Assembly (NCBI GenBank): GCA_037176705.1
Contig: CM073891.1
Span: forward strand, 97,275,827-97,339,826
Direction: 5' to 3'
DNA: 64,000 bases
DNA from: Molossus alvarezi
Taxonomy: Eukaryota > Chordata > Mammalia > Chiroptera > Molossidae
The position numbers and the translations under genes were made by a program. A model generated the notes under the pieces. The model was not told the DNA's origin and ran no database searches. It worked only from the letters and a program-made list of their open reading frames with translations. Shown piece by piece: positions 1-9,400 of this stretch (positions are counted from its first letter, which is position 1; each line of letters begins with the position of its first letter).

Positions 1-118
1 GACAGAGTAGGAGGGAGAGAGAGGAAGAGAGAGAGAGGGAAACATCGATGTGAAAGGGACACATCGAGTGGCTGCCACCCGCACAACCAACCAGGGCCGG
101 GGACAAACTGCAACCGAC
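1..118 (-). mobile_element. VES SINE, truncated at the window edge
   Basis: An antisense VES body with a GA-rich stretch, the GATGTGAAAGGGACACATCGA core and the start of the tRNA-related part, ending near GGACAAACTGCAACC. The tail lies outside the window. The tRNA-like head expected to the right is missing, so the copy is 5'-truncated. The GAAAGGGACAC wording places it with the same young-looking subfamily as the copies at 5678 and 6154. Confidence 0.85.
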
Positions 119-1379
119 ATTACCCCCAATTTTGTGTGTACGTGCATGTACTCTATTTTTCTAAGGGAGAAGGGCCACGCCTTTCATTAGAATCTTAAGC
201 AAGGACCTTGACAGGACCAGCTTGTTTTTGAGAGGACACTGGGCTCCTCAGGAGTAAAACGGTGGGATGGCTGGATGATACCCAGGTTGCCCGACTCTGA
301 GCTCTTTGCACTGTATCACACGATTTACCTTTAAAATCGTATAGATGTTCATTTAAACAAGGTGAACCCAAGCGCTTGTTGATTTTCCCATGGATCCCAC
401 TGCCAGGATGGTGCAGGAGCAAAGTGGTACAATAGGGACAGAGGGTGTGAGGGGGACAGCAGCTGGTGACAGCTTCCCACAAAACCTCAGAGGGGGACTG
501 ACAGGTGGTAAATAAACACCACAGCAAAAAAAATGGTCAAAACCTGAGACCCCAGAACACCAAGCCCACACGCAGTGATCGGACACCTGTGCGGAGCGTG
601 GGAAGGCCCAAGAGCTGGGGTGCAGGTACCCCCAAAGACGGGGGGAGTTCATGGGCTCCACTCGGACAGCGTGAACTGGAGAAGCTCTGGGCTCAGGGGT
701 ACTTGGTCCAGCCAAGGGAGGCCAGGTGCCTTCCTAACGAGAGGGTCACGTTGCAGTCCCCTGACGACATTTCCAGCCCCTCTCCTCAGCTCAGCTTTTA
801 GGATCTGACAGCCGGGCTTGTTGGCACCTCTGTGCTGGACGGTGTACTGTCAGTGAGCTCAGAGTCACCACCACTGCACCCTGCTAGGCTGGGGACGCCT
901 CTCCCTGGATGGCTCCAGGTTCCAGTTCGCCAGTGAAGGAACCTGAATAGGACCTGAGATGCCAAGTGAAGGGACGCCGTTACTCCTGTGCTCGGGCGGC
1001 GGGTTCACGGACCTCGGGTCCCCCACAGGCTCCCACTTCACAGCCCCTCTGGGGGTAGACACGGCGGTTTCCTGGATTGTCCTGGAACCCCAGACTTCTG
1101 CTCCAGGGCTGCGGGCTCCCCTGTCTTTAGTGACAACTTCAGGCATTCTCTAGCTGCAGTTTTCAAGACCTTCACTTCCTCCCCTGCATCTGCGGAACTC
1201 CTGAGATGGCCACTAAACGCTTTATTCTAGTAAAACTTGTGACTGTTTGAGCCTACCTGGTACAGCCCCCAGCAGGAGACCGAAGGGTTCATCTCTGAGA
1301 GGATACCCCCCCAAACACGGCACAGATAACGGCGCTGGGGCCCCTCGGGCAGGAGCGGAGTCCCTCCCCGTCGCCCCGT
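119..1379. other. Unique sequence, no gene seen
   Basis: No repeat or gene is recognised. Short open frames occur on both strands (for example 505-801 plus and 865-1146 minus), but they overlap each other, have no recognisable protein similarity and look like chance frames in moderately GC-rich DNA. Confidence 0.5.
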
Positions 1380-1885
1380 GGCAGGGTCCCACTGCTGTGG
1401 TTACAAAGCATTACACGCTCAGCAGAGTCGTCATCTTACCTTCGGGAGGCCAGAAGTCTGGCCAGGTCTGCCTGCGGTGACACCAAAGTGTCCACAGTAC
1501 CGTTCCCTTCTGGAGGCTCGAGGGGGAGATTGTTTTCTCGCCTTTTCCAGCTTCTAGAAGCTGCCTTCGTTCCTTGGCTCGGGGCCATCTCCCTCCATCT
1601 TCACAACCAGCAACACTGCATCTCCCTGACCTTTCTTTCCTGGTCAGGTCCCCGACACAGCTGGGAAAGCTTCACGGACTGTAAGGACGCCTGGGGTTAG
1701 ATGGATCCCACCTGGTAACTCAGGCCACTCTCCCCGTGTTAGGTTTTAACCTGGATCACATGTGCAAAGTCCCTTTTACCACCGAGGTGGCATTTACACA
1801 GAATCCGGGGGTTAGGATGTGGTCGTCTTGAGGGGAGGGGCTTGTCATCATTCTGCCCGCTACATGCCCTAGGAGGAAACTCACT
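1380..1885 (-). mobile_element. MaLR-like LTR (MLT1 type), diverged
   Basis: The order of diagnostic phrases matches an antisense MLT1-type LTR: GGAGGCCAGAAGTCTGG, then CCAGCTTCTAGAAGCTGCC, CCTTGGCTCGGGGCCATC, a stretch around GGATCACATGTGCAAAG, then GGGGTTAGGATGTGG. This is an old, non-autonomous retrovirus-like solo LTR. No internal region or coding remnant is seen beside it. The family name rests on remembered wording, so a neighbouring MLT subfamily is possible. Confidence 0.55.
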
Positions 1886-1944
1886 AGCTGCTAAGTCCTG
1901 CCAACACAGGGAGGGCCTCAACAGTTTTAAGGCCCATCCTTAAA

Positions 1945-2150
1945 TATAAATGGGTAATTAAAAATCATTAAGTGCCAGACATTTGAGCAATCCTTTCAAA
2001 ACATAAAGGCAAAACCCCAAATGGAAACCCAAAGAGGCTGGAAGAAGCAGAAACAATCCAGGGGCAGAAAACTTGGTGGTGGTGGTGGCAGGGGGACCTA
2101 TTTAATATGTTCAGCAACATCTGTGAATCCTCAAAACAGGGAAAAAAATG
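1945..2150 (+). mobile_element. Older L1-like fragment flanking the younger L1
   Basis: AT-rich text with phrases reminiscent of an old L1/HAL1 ORF1 region (GTGCCAGACATTTGAGCAA, then CCAAAGAGGCTGG and a GGT run at 2075-2089). Sequence of similar age and type resumes at 8540, which fits the younger L1 having inserted into an older one. The identification is weak. Confidence 0.3.
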
Positions 2151-2359
2151 CAAATTAAATAAAATAAAGGCAAAGACTCTCAGATATTAAAAATATATGA
2201 GAAAGAGGTAAGCAATTTACCATACATAGAGTTTAGAGTAATGTAAAGATGGCTGAGGAACTTAGAACTACAAGGAACTTAATGGAACAACAAGGAACTT
2301 AACGGGAACTACATCGGCATGAAAAAGGACAGAGAGACCATGAATAAAAACTAGGTGGA

Positions 2360-2612
2360 GCCCAGGGCAGTGTGGCTCAGGGTTAGAGCACTGGCCTGCA
2401 CATCAAAGGGTTACAGGTTCAATTCCAGTCAAGGCCACATACCTGGAGTTGCAGGTTCAATTCCCTGCCCCAGTTGGGATGCATGCAGGAGGCAACCAAT
2501 TGATGTGTTTCTCTCATCAACATTTCTCTCTCTCATTCTGCCCCCCTTCCTCCCTTCCATTCTCTCTAAAAATCAATGGAAAAAAGTACATCCTCAGGTG
2601 AGAATTAACATA
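2360..2612 (+). mobile_element. VES SINE inserted in L1 ORF1 region
   Basis: A complete but old VES copy: tRNA-like head with GTGTGGCTCAGGGTTAGAG, B-box-like AGGTTCAATTCC, CT-rich body and a tail ending in the TCCTCAGGTGAGAATTAA motif. Possible diverged target duplications are AAAAACTAGGTGGA on the left and AAGAACCAAGTGAA on the right. Its divergence from the VES copies at 5678 and 6154 suggests an older subfamily. Confidence 0.9.
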
Positions 2613-2672
2613 AAATAACAAAGAACCAAGTGAAAATAAAGAATACTATATCTGACATCAAGAATAAACTGA

Positions 2673-2904
2673 GCCCTGGCTGGTGTGGCTCAGTGGTTAG
2701 AGTGTCAGCCCACAGACCAGAGTCACAGGCTTAATTCCGGTCAAGGGCATGTTGCAGTTCAGTCCCCAGTCCTGGTTGGGGTCATGTGGGAGACAATCAA
2801 TTGGTGTCTCTCTCACACATTGATGTTTCTCAATCTCTCTCTCCCCCTTACACTCTATTTGAAGATAAACAGAAAAATATCTTCAGGTGAGGATTAAAAA
2901 AAAA
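2673..2904 (+). mobile_element. VES SINE inserted in L1 ORF1 region
   Basis: A full-length old VES copy from GCCCTGGCTGGTGTGGCTC to the GGTGAGGATTAAAA tail. It is bracketed by AGAATAAACTG on the left (2661-2671) and AGAATATACTG on the right (2905-2915). A third copy of the same target word follows the neighbouring L1 tail at 3103. Confidence 0.92.
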
Positions 2905-3102
2905 AGAATATACTGGGGGGAGGAGGCGGGAGTGGGGAGTAGGCAGTCAGAAGGTGAGCAAAGGGGGAACACCTGTAATACTTTCAACAACAAAGATAAA
3001 CAAATACGAGGGGGGGCAGGATCAGGAGGAGGGTGTTAATGGGGGAAAGGAGAAACATCTTTAACAAAAATTAATTAATTAATAAAAATAAATAAATAAT
3101 AA
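2905..3102 (+). mobile_element. 5'-truncated L1 tail nested in the larger L1
   Basis: The segment has L1 3'-UTR hallmarks: a G-rich polypurine stretch, the ACACCTGTAATACTTTCAAC end motif and an (AATA)-rich tail at 3080-3102. It is flanked by AGAATATACTGG at 2905 and AGAATACACTGG at 3103, so it is a retroposed, 5'-truncated L1 end. A second G-rich and A-rich block after 3005 may mean two L1 ends joined together. Confidence 0.7.
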
Positions 3103-3369
3103 AGAATACACTGGAAGAAATTAAAAGCAGGCTTGATGAAGCAGAAGATTGAATCAGTGATTTGGAAGACAAGGTAGAAAAAACACTCAAGTAGAGCAGC
3201 AAAAAAACAAACAAAAACACTTAAAAAGCGCAAGGAGAGTTTAAGGGAATTTTGGTACAACATGAATCAGAACAACATCCACATCAGAGGGCTACCAAAG
3301 GGGGAAGAAAGTGAGCAAGGGATAGAGAACCTTTTTGAATAAATAATAACAGAAAACTTCCCTAACCTG

Positions 3370-3772
3370 GTGAAGGAAAAAGTTACAAAAGTTCAGAAAG
3401 TACAGAGAATCCAAGTCAAGAGGAACACAAAGAGGCCCACACCAAGACACATCAAAATTAAAATGGCAAACATTAAAAACAAAGAAAAAATCTTAAGAGC
3501 AGCAAAAGAGACAGTCAGTTATCTACAAGGGAGCTCCCATAAGGCCGTCAATTGATTTTGTCAACAGAAACACTACAGGCTAGAAGGGAATGGCATGAAG
3601 TATTCAAAGTAATGAAAAACAGGATCTGAAACCAAGACTACTCTATGTAGTAAGGCTATCATTCAAAATTGGAAGTAAAATAAAGAGCTTCCCAGACCAG
3701 GAAAAAAAAAGGCTAAAGGAGTATATTACTACCAAACCAGCATTGCAAGAAATGATAAAGGGACTGTTGTAA
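3370..3772 (+). pseudogene. L1 ORF1 protein, C-terminal remnant
   Basis: The frame starting at 3370 contains the conserved L1 ORF1p stretch PRHIKIKMANIKNKEKIL followed by RAAKE, the start of the C-terminal nucleic-acid-binding domain. It stops at 3555. Later codons still read like the rest of the domain, in a shifted frame (for example TLQARREWHEVFKVMKN-type wording near 3575-3620), up to TAA at about 3770. Intact ORF1p binds L1 RNA and chaperones it; this copy is broken by at least one stop and one frameshift. Confidence 0.8.
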
Positions 3773-3840
3773 GAAGAAGCAGAAATAGAGAGAGAGAATA
3801 ACATAGGCATAAAGGAAAAAATGGCAATAAATATCTATTA

Positions 3841-4360
3841 ACAATAACCTTAAATGTAAATGGACTAAATGCTCCAATCAAAAGACAGTGTAGCTGAATG
3901 AATAAGAAAACATGACCCATATATATATACTATCTACAAGGGACCCCCTCAGAACAAAAGATTCACACAGGCTGAAAGTGAAGGGATGGAAAAAAATTTT
4001 TCAAGGAAATGGAAATGAAATAATAGTGGGGGTAGCAATGCTTATATCTGACAAAATAGACTTCAAAACAAAGGCCATAAAAAGAGACAAAGAAGGTCAC
4101 TACATAACACTAAAAGGATCATCCCAACAAGAGACTATAACCCTGGTAAACATATGTACCCAATATAGGAGCACCTGAATAAATTAAAATACTCCTGGAG
4201 GACTGTAAGGGAGAGATAGACAGCAATACAGTCAGAGTAGGAAACTTTAACACCTGCTGACATCACTGGATAGATCTCCCAGACAAAAAATCAACAAGGA
4301 AAAAGTGACCAGAAACAACACACTAGATCAGAGGGATTTAATTTAAATTTACAGAATATT
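3841..4360 (+). pseudogene. L1 ORF2 endonuclease domain remnant
   Basis: TLNVNGLNAPIKRQ at 3847-3888, the usual ORF2 N-terminus, is cut by TGA at 3895. A frame at 3912-4178 then carries HRLKVKGWKKIFQ and KRDKEGHYITLKGS, typical of the APE-like endonuclease that nicks target DNA. Further on, the family GDFN motif appears as GNFN near 4230, losing its acidic residue, and several stops follow. The domain breaks off at 4360, where a VES SINE sits. The last part of the endonuclease, including the catalytic SDH region, is not found on the far side. Confidence 0.85.
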
Positions 4361-4362
4361 TT

Positions 4363-4617
4363 GCCATGGCCAGTTTGGCTCAGCGATTAGAGCATCAGCC
4401 TGCAGTCCAGAGAGACCTGGGTTTGGTTCCCGCTAAGGGCACATACCTCGGTTGCAGTTTGTTCCCGGCCCTGGTTGGGTTGTGCGGGAGGCAGCCACTT
4501 GATGTGTCCCTTTCACGTAGATGTTTCTCTCTCTCTCTCTTCCTCTTTCTCCTTCCCACTCTATCTGAAGAACAATTAAAAGGAAAAATGTCCTCGGATA
4601 AGAATAAAAAAAAAAAA
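4363..4617 (+). mobile_element. VES SINE at an L1 deletion junction
   Basis: A full-length VES of the AGAGAGACC / CGCTAAGGGCAC subfamily with an intact head, CT-rich body and poly-A tail. Unlike its neighbours it shows no clear target duplication: the left flank is CAGAATATTTT and the right flank is CCTCAAAAACATTC. L1 coding sequence between the flanks is missing. Confidence 0.92.
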
Positions 4618-6086
4618 CCTCAAAAACATTCAAACACATGGAGGCTAAATAGTATGTTATTAAACAGTAGTATCAAGATATAAATAAAAAAACTTCTTGG
4701 AAATAAGTGAAAATGAACATACATCAGCACAAAATCTATAGGACATAGTCCTGAGAGGTAAGTTCATAGCTTTATAGGCCTATCTCAGGAAACAAGAAAA
4801 ATCTCAAATAAATTATCTAACCCTACAACTAAAATAACTAGAAAGAGAACAACAAGAAAAGCCTAGAGTAAGTAGAAGGAAGGAAATACTAAAGATTATA
4901 GCAGAAATAAATGACATAGAAACAAACAAACATAAAAAATCCAAAAGATCAATGAAACCAAGAGCTGGTTCTTCAAAAAGATAAACAAGATTGATGAACC
5001 TTTAACTAGACTTATCAAGAAACAAAGAGAGAGGACCCAAATAAATAAAAGCAGAAATGAGAGGTTAAGTAACAACTGACACCACAGAAATCCAAAGGAC
5101 CGTAAGAAAATACTATGAGCATCTATATGCCAACAAATTGTACAACCTAGGCAAAATGAACAAATTTCTGGAAACACGCAATCTCCAAAAACTCAATCAG
5201 GAGGAATCAGAAAACCTGAGCAGACCAATAACAACTAATGAAATTGAAGCAGTAATAAAAAACTCCCAGCAAACAAAGTACTAAAACATATGGACTTACA
5301 GGCGAGTTTTACCAAATATTCAAGGAAGAACTAACATCTATCCTCCTCAAACTATTTCAAAAATTCAAGAAGAGGGAAGACTTCCAAACTCTTTTTATAA
5401 GGCTAGCATTATTCTAATTCCAAAACCAGATAAAGACACTACAAAGAAAGAAAATTACAGGTCAATATCCCTGATGAACATAGATGCTAAAATTCTCAAC
5501 AAAATATTGGATCCAGCAACACATGAAAATATTATACACCATGACCAAGTTGGATTTATTCTGGGGATACAAAGCTGGTACAATATTTGCAAATCAATAA
5601 TGTGATACATCACATAAACAAAATAAAGGATAAAAACGACATGATCATATCAATAAATACAAAAAAAAGCATTGGACGCCCTGGCCGGTTTGGCTCAGCG
5701 GTTAGAGCGTCAGCCTGCGGTCCATAGAGACCCGGGTTCGGTTCCCGCTAAGGGCATGTACCTTGGCTGCAGTTTGTCCCCGGCCCTGGTTGGTTCGTGT
5801 GGGTGGCAGCCACTCGATGTGTCCCTTTCACGTCGATGTTTCTCTCTCTTCCTCTCTCTGCTTCCCGCTCTATCTGAGTAAAAATTGGAAAAATGTCCTT
5901 GGGTGAGGATAAAAAAAAAAAAAAAGCATTGGACAAAATCCAGCATCTATTTTTGATCAACACTCTCAGCAAAGTGGTAATAGAGGGAATATACCTCAAC
6001 GTAATAAAGACCATATATGATAAACCTATAGCCAACATCATACTCAATGGGCAAAAACTAAGTGTTTCCCTTAATAACAGGAACAA
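4618..6086 (+). pseudogene. L1 ORF2 linker and reverse-transcriptase N-terminal part, broken
   Basis: Multiple frames carry ORF2 wording: TWRLNSMLLN near 4639, [11 protein letters not shown] near 5107-5140, then the reverse-transcriptase fingers with [24 protein letters not shown] codons at about 5405-5465 and HHDQVGFI at about 5538-5561. After the VES at 5678 it resumes with [16 protein letters not shown] and [13 protein letters not shown], and ends at 6086. Stops and frameshifts occur throughout. The segment that should follow, with the catalytic FADD/YADD motif, is absent. Confidence 0.85.
5678..5917 (+). mobile_element. VES SINE with a perfect 17-bp target duplication
   Basis: A young-looking, full-length copy. 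It has an A-box-like TGGCTCAGCGG at 5691-5701 and a B-box-like GGTTCGGTTCC at 5735-5745, which in such SINEs drive Pol III transcription. The tail is poly-A after GGGTGAGGAT. The duplication AAAAAAAAGCATTGGAC lies at 5661-5677 and 5918-5934, evidence for L1-mediated insertion into an A-rich site. Confidence 0.97.
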
Positions 6087-6126
6087 GCCCTGGCCGGTTT
6101 GGCTCTGTGGTTAAAGTGTCGGCCCA
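6087..6126 (+). mobile_element. VES SINE head fragment (about 40 bp)
   Basis: Only the first 40 bases of a VES remain (GCCCTGGCCGGTTTGGCTC to about GTGTCGGCCC), then L1 sequence resumes at AGAAAACCCTAAAG. The body and tail of the SINE are missing, together with the L1 bases that should separate NNRNK-type codons from ENPKD-type codons. Confidence 0.85.
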
Positions 6127-6153
6127 GAAAACCCTAAAGACTCTACCAAACAA

Positions 6154-6397
6154 GCCCTGGCTGGTTTGGCTCAGCGGTTAGAGCGTTGGCCTGCGGTCCA
6201 GAGAGACCTGGCTTCGGTTCCCGCTAAGGGGGCATGTACCTCGGTTGCAGTTTGTCCCCGGCCCTGGTTGGGTCGTGCAGGTGGCAACCACTCGATGTGT
6301 CCCTTTCACATGGATGTTTCTCTCTCTCTCTCCCTCCCACTCTATCTGAACAAAAAATGAAAAAATGTCCTCAGGTGAGGATAAAAAAAAAAAAAAA
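6154..6397 (+). mobile_element. VES SINE with a perfect 17-bp target duplication
   Basis: Full-length VES of the same subfamily as the copy at 5678. AAGACTCTACCAAACAA flanks it at 6137-6153 and 6398-6414. It sits only 28 bp beyond the head fragment at 6087 but is a separate insertion event, because its own duplication is complete. Confidence 0.97.
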
Positions 6398-6414
6398 AAG
6401 ACTCTACCAAACAA

Positions 6415-7230
6415 AATACAAAACTAACATCCAGAAATCAATGACATTTTTGTACATCAATAATGAATGCTCATAAAAAGAAACTAAAAAAACACCAAAA
6501 AACAGTCCCATTGACCAATGCAACACAAGAAATAAGATACCGAGGAATAAACTTAACCAAAGAGGTAAAAGACCTGTACTCGGAAAACTGTAGGACATTG
6601 AAAAAAGTAATAGAGGAAGATACAAACAAGTGGAAGCATATACTGTGTTCATGGATTGGAAGAATTAACATCATTGAAATATCTATACTACCCAAAGCAA
6701 TCTACAGATTCAATGCAATCCCTATTAAAGTACCAATGGCACATTTCACAGATCTAGAACAAATACTCCAAAATTTTATATGGAACCAAAAAAGAATCTG
6801 AATAGCCACAGCAATCTTAAAAAAGAAGTACAAAGTGGGAGGGATCACAATACCAGATATCAAGTTATACTACAAAGCCATTGTAATCAAAACAGTTTGG
6901 TACTGGCACAAGAACAGGCATATAGATCAATGGAACAGAACAGAGAACCCAGAAATCAACCCAAGACAGTATGTGCAATTAATATTTGACAAAGGAGTCA
7001 AGGGCATACAATGGAGAAAAGACCATCTCTTCCATAAATGGTGTTGGGAAAATTGGACAGCTACATGCAAAAAAATGAAACTAGACCACCAACTTACAGC
7101 ATGCACAAGAATAAACTCAAAATGGATAAAAGACTTAAATGTAAGTCATGAAATCATAAATGTCCTAGAAGAAAATGTAGGCAGAAAAATCTCAGACATC
7201 ATACACTGTGGAATCTTAACTGATACATGA
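6415..7230 (+). pseudogene. L1 ORF2 C-terminal part, nearly open
   Basis: One frame stays open from 6463 to 7230 except for stops around 6799-6834. It carries [51 protein letters not shown] and a WCWENW stretch, the usual C-terminal half of ORF2p (thumb and cysteine-rich region). It ends with TGA after CGILTDT at 7228-7230. This is the best preserved coding piece of the element. Confidence 0.9.
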
Positions 7231-7301
7231 CCTAGGGCAAGAAAAACAAAGGAAAAAATTAATAAATGAGACTACATCAAACTAAAAAGCTTCTGCATGG
7301 C

Positions 7302-7521
7302 ACCAGACCAGTGTGGCTCAGTGGCTGAGTGTCAATCCATGCACCAAGAAGTTGCCAGTTTGATTCCCAGTCAGGGCACATACCCAAGTTGTGGGCCAAA
7401 TCCCAAGTGGGGAACATGTAGGAAGTGGCCAATTGATGTTCTCTCTCATCAATGTTTCTCTCTCTCTTTCTCCCTTCCTCTCTCTAAAATCAATAAAGAC
7501 AATTTAAAAAAAAAAAAAAAT
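7302..7521 (+). mobile_element. VES SINE, AATCAATAAA-tail subfamily, in the L1 3' region
   Basis: This VES has the head GACCAGTGTGGCTCAGTGGC and ends with TAAAATCAATAAAGAC plus poly-A, without the TCCTCAGGTGAGGAT motif of the other group. A near-perfect duplication AAAGCTTCTGCATGGC lies at 7286-7301 and 7522-7537. Confidence 0.95.
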
Positions 7522-7537
7522 AAAGCTTCTGCATGGC

Positions 7538-8535
7538 TAAAGAAACCAGCATCAAAATGAAAATGGAGCCCACTATCTGGGAGAACATATTTGCCAATGA
7601 TAGATCTGATAAGGGGTTAATTTCCAAAATAAATAAAGAACTCATACAACTCAACAAAAGGAAGACAAAATCTGACTAAAAATGGGCAAAGGATCTGAAT
7701 AGACACTTCTCCAAAAAGGACATACAGATGGCCAAGAAACATGTGAAAAAATGCTTAATGTCACTAATCATCAGAGAGATGCAAATTAAAACAACAATGA
7801 GGTATCACCTCACACCTGCCAGAATGGCTGCCATCAATAAATCAAACAACTGCTGGAGAGGATGTGGAGAAAAGGGGACTCTGTACACTGCTGGTGGGAA
7901 TGCAGACTGATGCAGCCACTATGGAAAATATAGTGTTTCCTCAAAAAATTAAAAATTGAACTGCCATTTGACCCAGTGATCCCACTTCTAGGAGTATATC
8001 CTAAGAAGCCTGAAACACCAATCAGAAAGAATATGTGTACCCCTATGTTCATAGCAGCATTATTTACAATAGCTAAGATCTAGTAACAATCTAAGTGTCC
8101 ATCAGTAGACAGTAGATGAGTGGATAAAAAAGGCTGTGATACATTTACACAATGGAATACTATGTAACTGTAAAAAAGGACCTCTTCTTCTTTGGGACAG
8201 GATAATGGAGCGGGACACAAAGCAAAATAAGCCAGTCAGAGAAAGACAAATATCACATGATGTCACTTATATGTGGAATCTAATGAACAAAATAAACTGA
8301 CAAAAAAATAGGTCCAGGGGCATGGAAACATGGATAAGACTGACGAATCTCAGAGTAAAGGGGGAGAGGGGAGGGAGGAGATTAACCAAAGAACATATAT
8401 GCATATTGTGCATAGCCCACAGACACAGACAAGACTGTGGTAAAGGCCTGGGGTGGGGTGGAGCTGGGCTGAAGGGGTTGGGGGAATGGGGGACATCGGT
8501 AATACCCTCAACAATTAAAATAAGTTAAAACATAA
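7538..8535 (+). other. L1 3' UTR and A-rich end
   Basis: Non-coding L1 3' region with familiar landmarks: ATGGCCAAGAAACATGTG, GGTATCACCTCACACCTG, TGCTGGTGGGAATGCAG, GAATACTATGTAACTG, and AAGCCAGTCAGAGAAAGAC. A G-rich polypurine stretch at 8440-8490 precedes GGTAATACCCTCAACAATT and the A-rich end. Confidence 0.85.
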
Positions 8536-8539
8536 AAAT

Positions 8540-8735
8540 CTTCCAGAGAAAAGGGGGCACAAATCAGCATTTTACCAGACTTCTCAACAGAAAATAAATG
8601 CCCAAGGGGAAATTATTTTCCAAGCAGGAATGCCACAAACAGCCAAATTATCCATAAAATATAAGAGAGAAATGAAAAGCCCCCATGACCTCCCCGCCAC
8701 CCTTTCCTTGGAAACTACTGAAGGATGGGCACACA
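8540..8735 (+). mobile_element. Older L1/HAL1-like ORF1 3' fragment
   Basis: Wording such as CAGACTTCTCAACAG, CCAAATTATCCATAAAATAT and GGAAACTACTGAAGGATG fits the 3' part of an old L1 ORF1. It lies just after the poly-A of the younger L1. No frame is preserved. Confidence 0.45.
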
Positions 8736-8838
8736 CAAAAGTAAGGGCACGATGAGACGACATGGAGGGACCTGGAGAGTGTTATGCCAAGTGAAATAAG
8801 CCCACCGGAGAAAGACAAATACCACGTGATCTCACTTA
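8736..8838 (+). mobile_element. L1 3'-UTR fragment
   Basis: GTTATGCCAAGTGAAATAAG and GAGAAAGACAAATACCACGT match the same L1 3'-UTR landmark seen at 8225-8265 in the larger element, so this is a second, separate L1 piece. A VES SINE cuts it off at 8839. Confidence 0.7.
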
Positions 8839-8839
8839 T

Positions 8840-9064
8840 CTGGTCTGGCTCAACAGTTAGAGCACAGCCTACGGACCAAAGGGTCACACGTTCAATTCCT
8901 GGTCTAGGGTATGTACCTGGGTTTCAGGTTGGATCCCTGCCAATTCGGGTTTGTATGGGAGGCAGCCAATCAATGTATCTCTCTTACATTGTTGTTTTTC
9001 CCTTCCACTGCATCTAAAAAATCCATGGAAAAATATGCTCAGGCGAGGGTTAACAACAACAAAA
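8840..9064 (+). mobile_element. VES SINE, diverged
   Basis: Starts within TCTGGTCTGGCTCAACAGTT (the first bases of the head are lost or diverged) and ends with AGGCGAGGGTTAACAACAAC. It is more diverged than the copies inside the L1. No clear target duplication was found. Confidence 0.88.
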
Positions 9065-9179
9065 GGCAAGCAAGAAAGGTCCTGAGATCCAGGGTGGGGA
9101 ATCCAACCGTTAGAGAACAGAGGGAATTTCCAGGACCACAATGAGGTGAAACCCCAGGATGATGACAGGGAACCAAGCC

Positions 9180-9400
9180 CAGATCACCGCAGGACCCAGA
9201 TCACCGCAGGACCCAGATCACCGCAGGACGCAGATCACCGCAGGACGCAGATCACCTCAGGATCCAGATCACCGCAGGACCCAGATCACCGCAGGATGCA
9301 GATCACCGCAGGACGCAGATCACCGCAGGACGCAGATCACCGCAGGACCCAGATCACAGCAGGACGCAGATCACCGCAGGACCCAGATCACTGTAGGACG
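9180..9400 (+). repeat. Minisatellite, 17-bp unit, 13 copies
   Basis: Units start every 17 bases from 9180 to 9384, with consensus CAGATCACCGCAGGACC and few substitutions (ACC/ACG at the end, CCTCAGG, CACAGC, CACTGTAGG). A degenerate end follows at 9401. Because 17 is not a multiple of 3 and the unit has no stop in these phases, long open frames arise at 9146-9553 and 9159-9518 that read the same cyclic peptide; they are by-products, not genes. Confidence 0.95.

Larger units (their letters stand above)
2150..8535 (+). mobile_element. LINE-1, sense strand, long but broken, carrying nested insertions
   Basis: The parts run in L1 order: ORF1 5' region (about 2165-3370), ORF1 C-terminus (3370-3772), ORF2 endonuclease (3841-4360), reverse-transcriptase fingers (about 5220-6086), ORF2 C-terminus (6415-7230), a 3' UTR (about 7260-8515) and an A-rich end. 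Five VES insertions, one VES head fragment and a 3' L1 tail interrupt it. Stops and frameshifts are frequent, and two coding stretches are absent (at 4362 and at 6086-6127). It cannot move on its own. Its 3' UTR carries the polypurine, G-rich stretch around 8440-8490 that is usual in mammalian L1s. The exact 5' limit is unclear. Confidence 0.9.

Noticed and set aside
1380..1885. A complete endogenous retrovirus
   Set aside because: Only one LTR-like segment, no internal coding region and no second LTR nearby.
6154..6397. VES heads and tRNA-like boxes as true tRNA genes
   Set aside because: They match a SINE head with a CT-rich body, A-tail and target duplications; no cloverleaf with anticodon arm of a functional tRNA is evident.
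2150..8535. A functional, mobile L1
   Set aside because: Stops, frameshifts, five SINE insertions and two missing catalytic segments.
9180..9400. CRISPR array
   Set aside because: Units are head-to-tail without spacers, in a mammalian genome.
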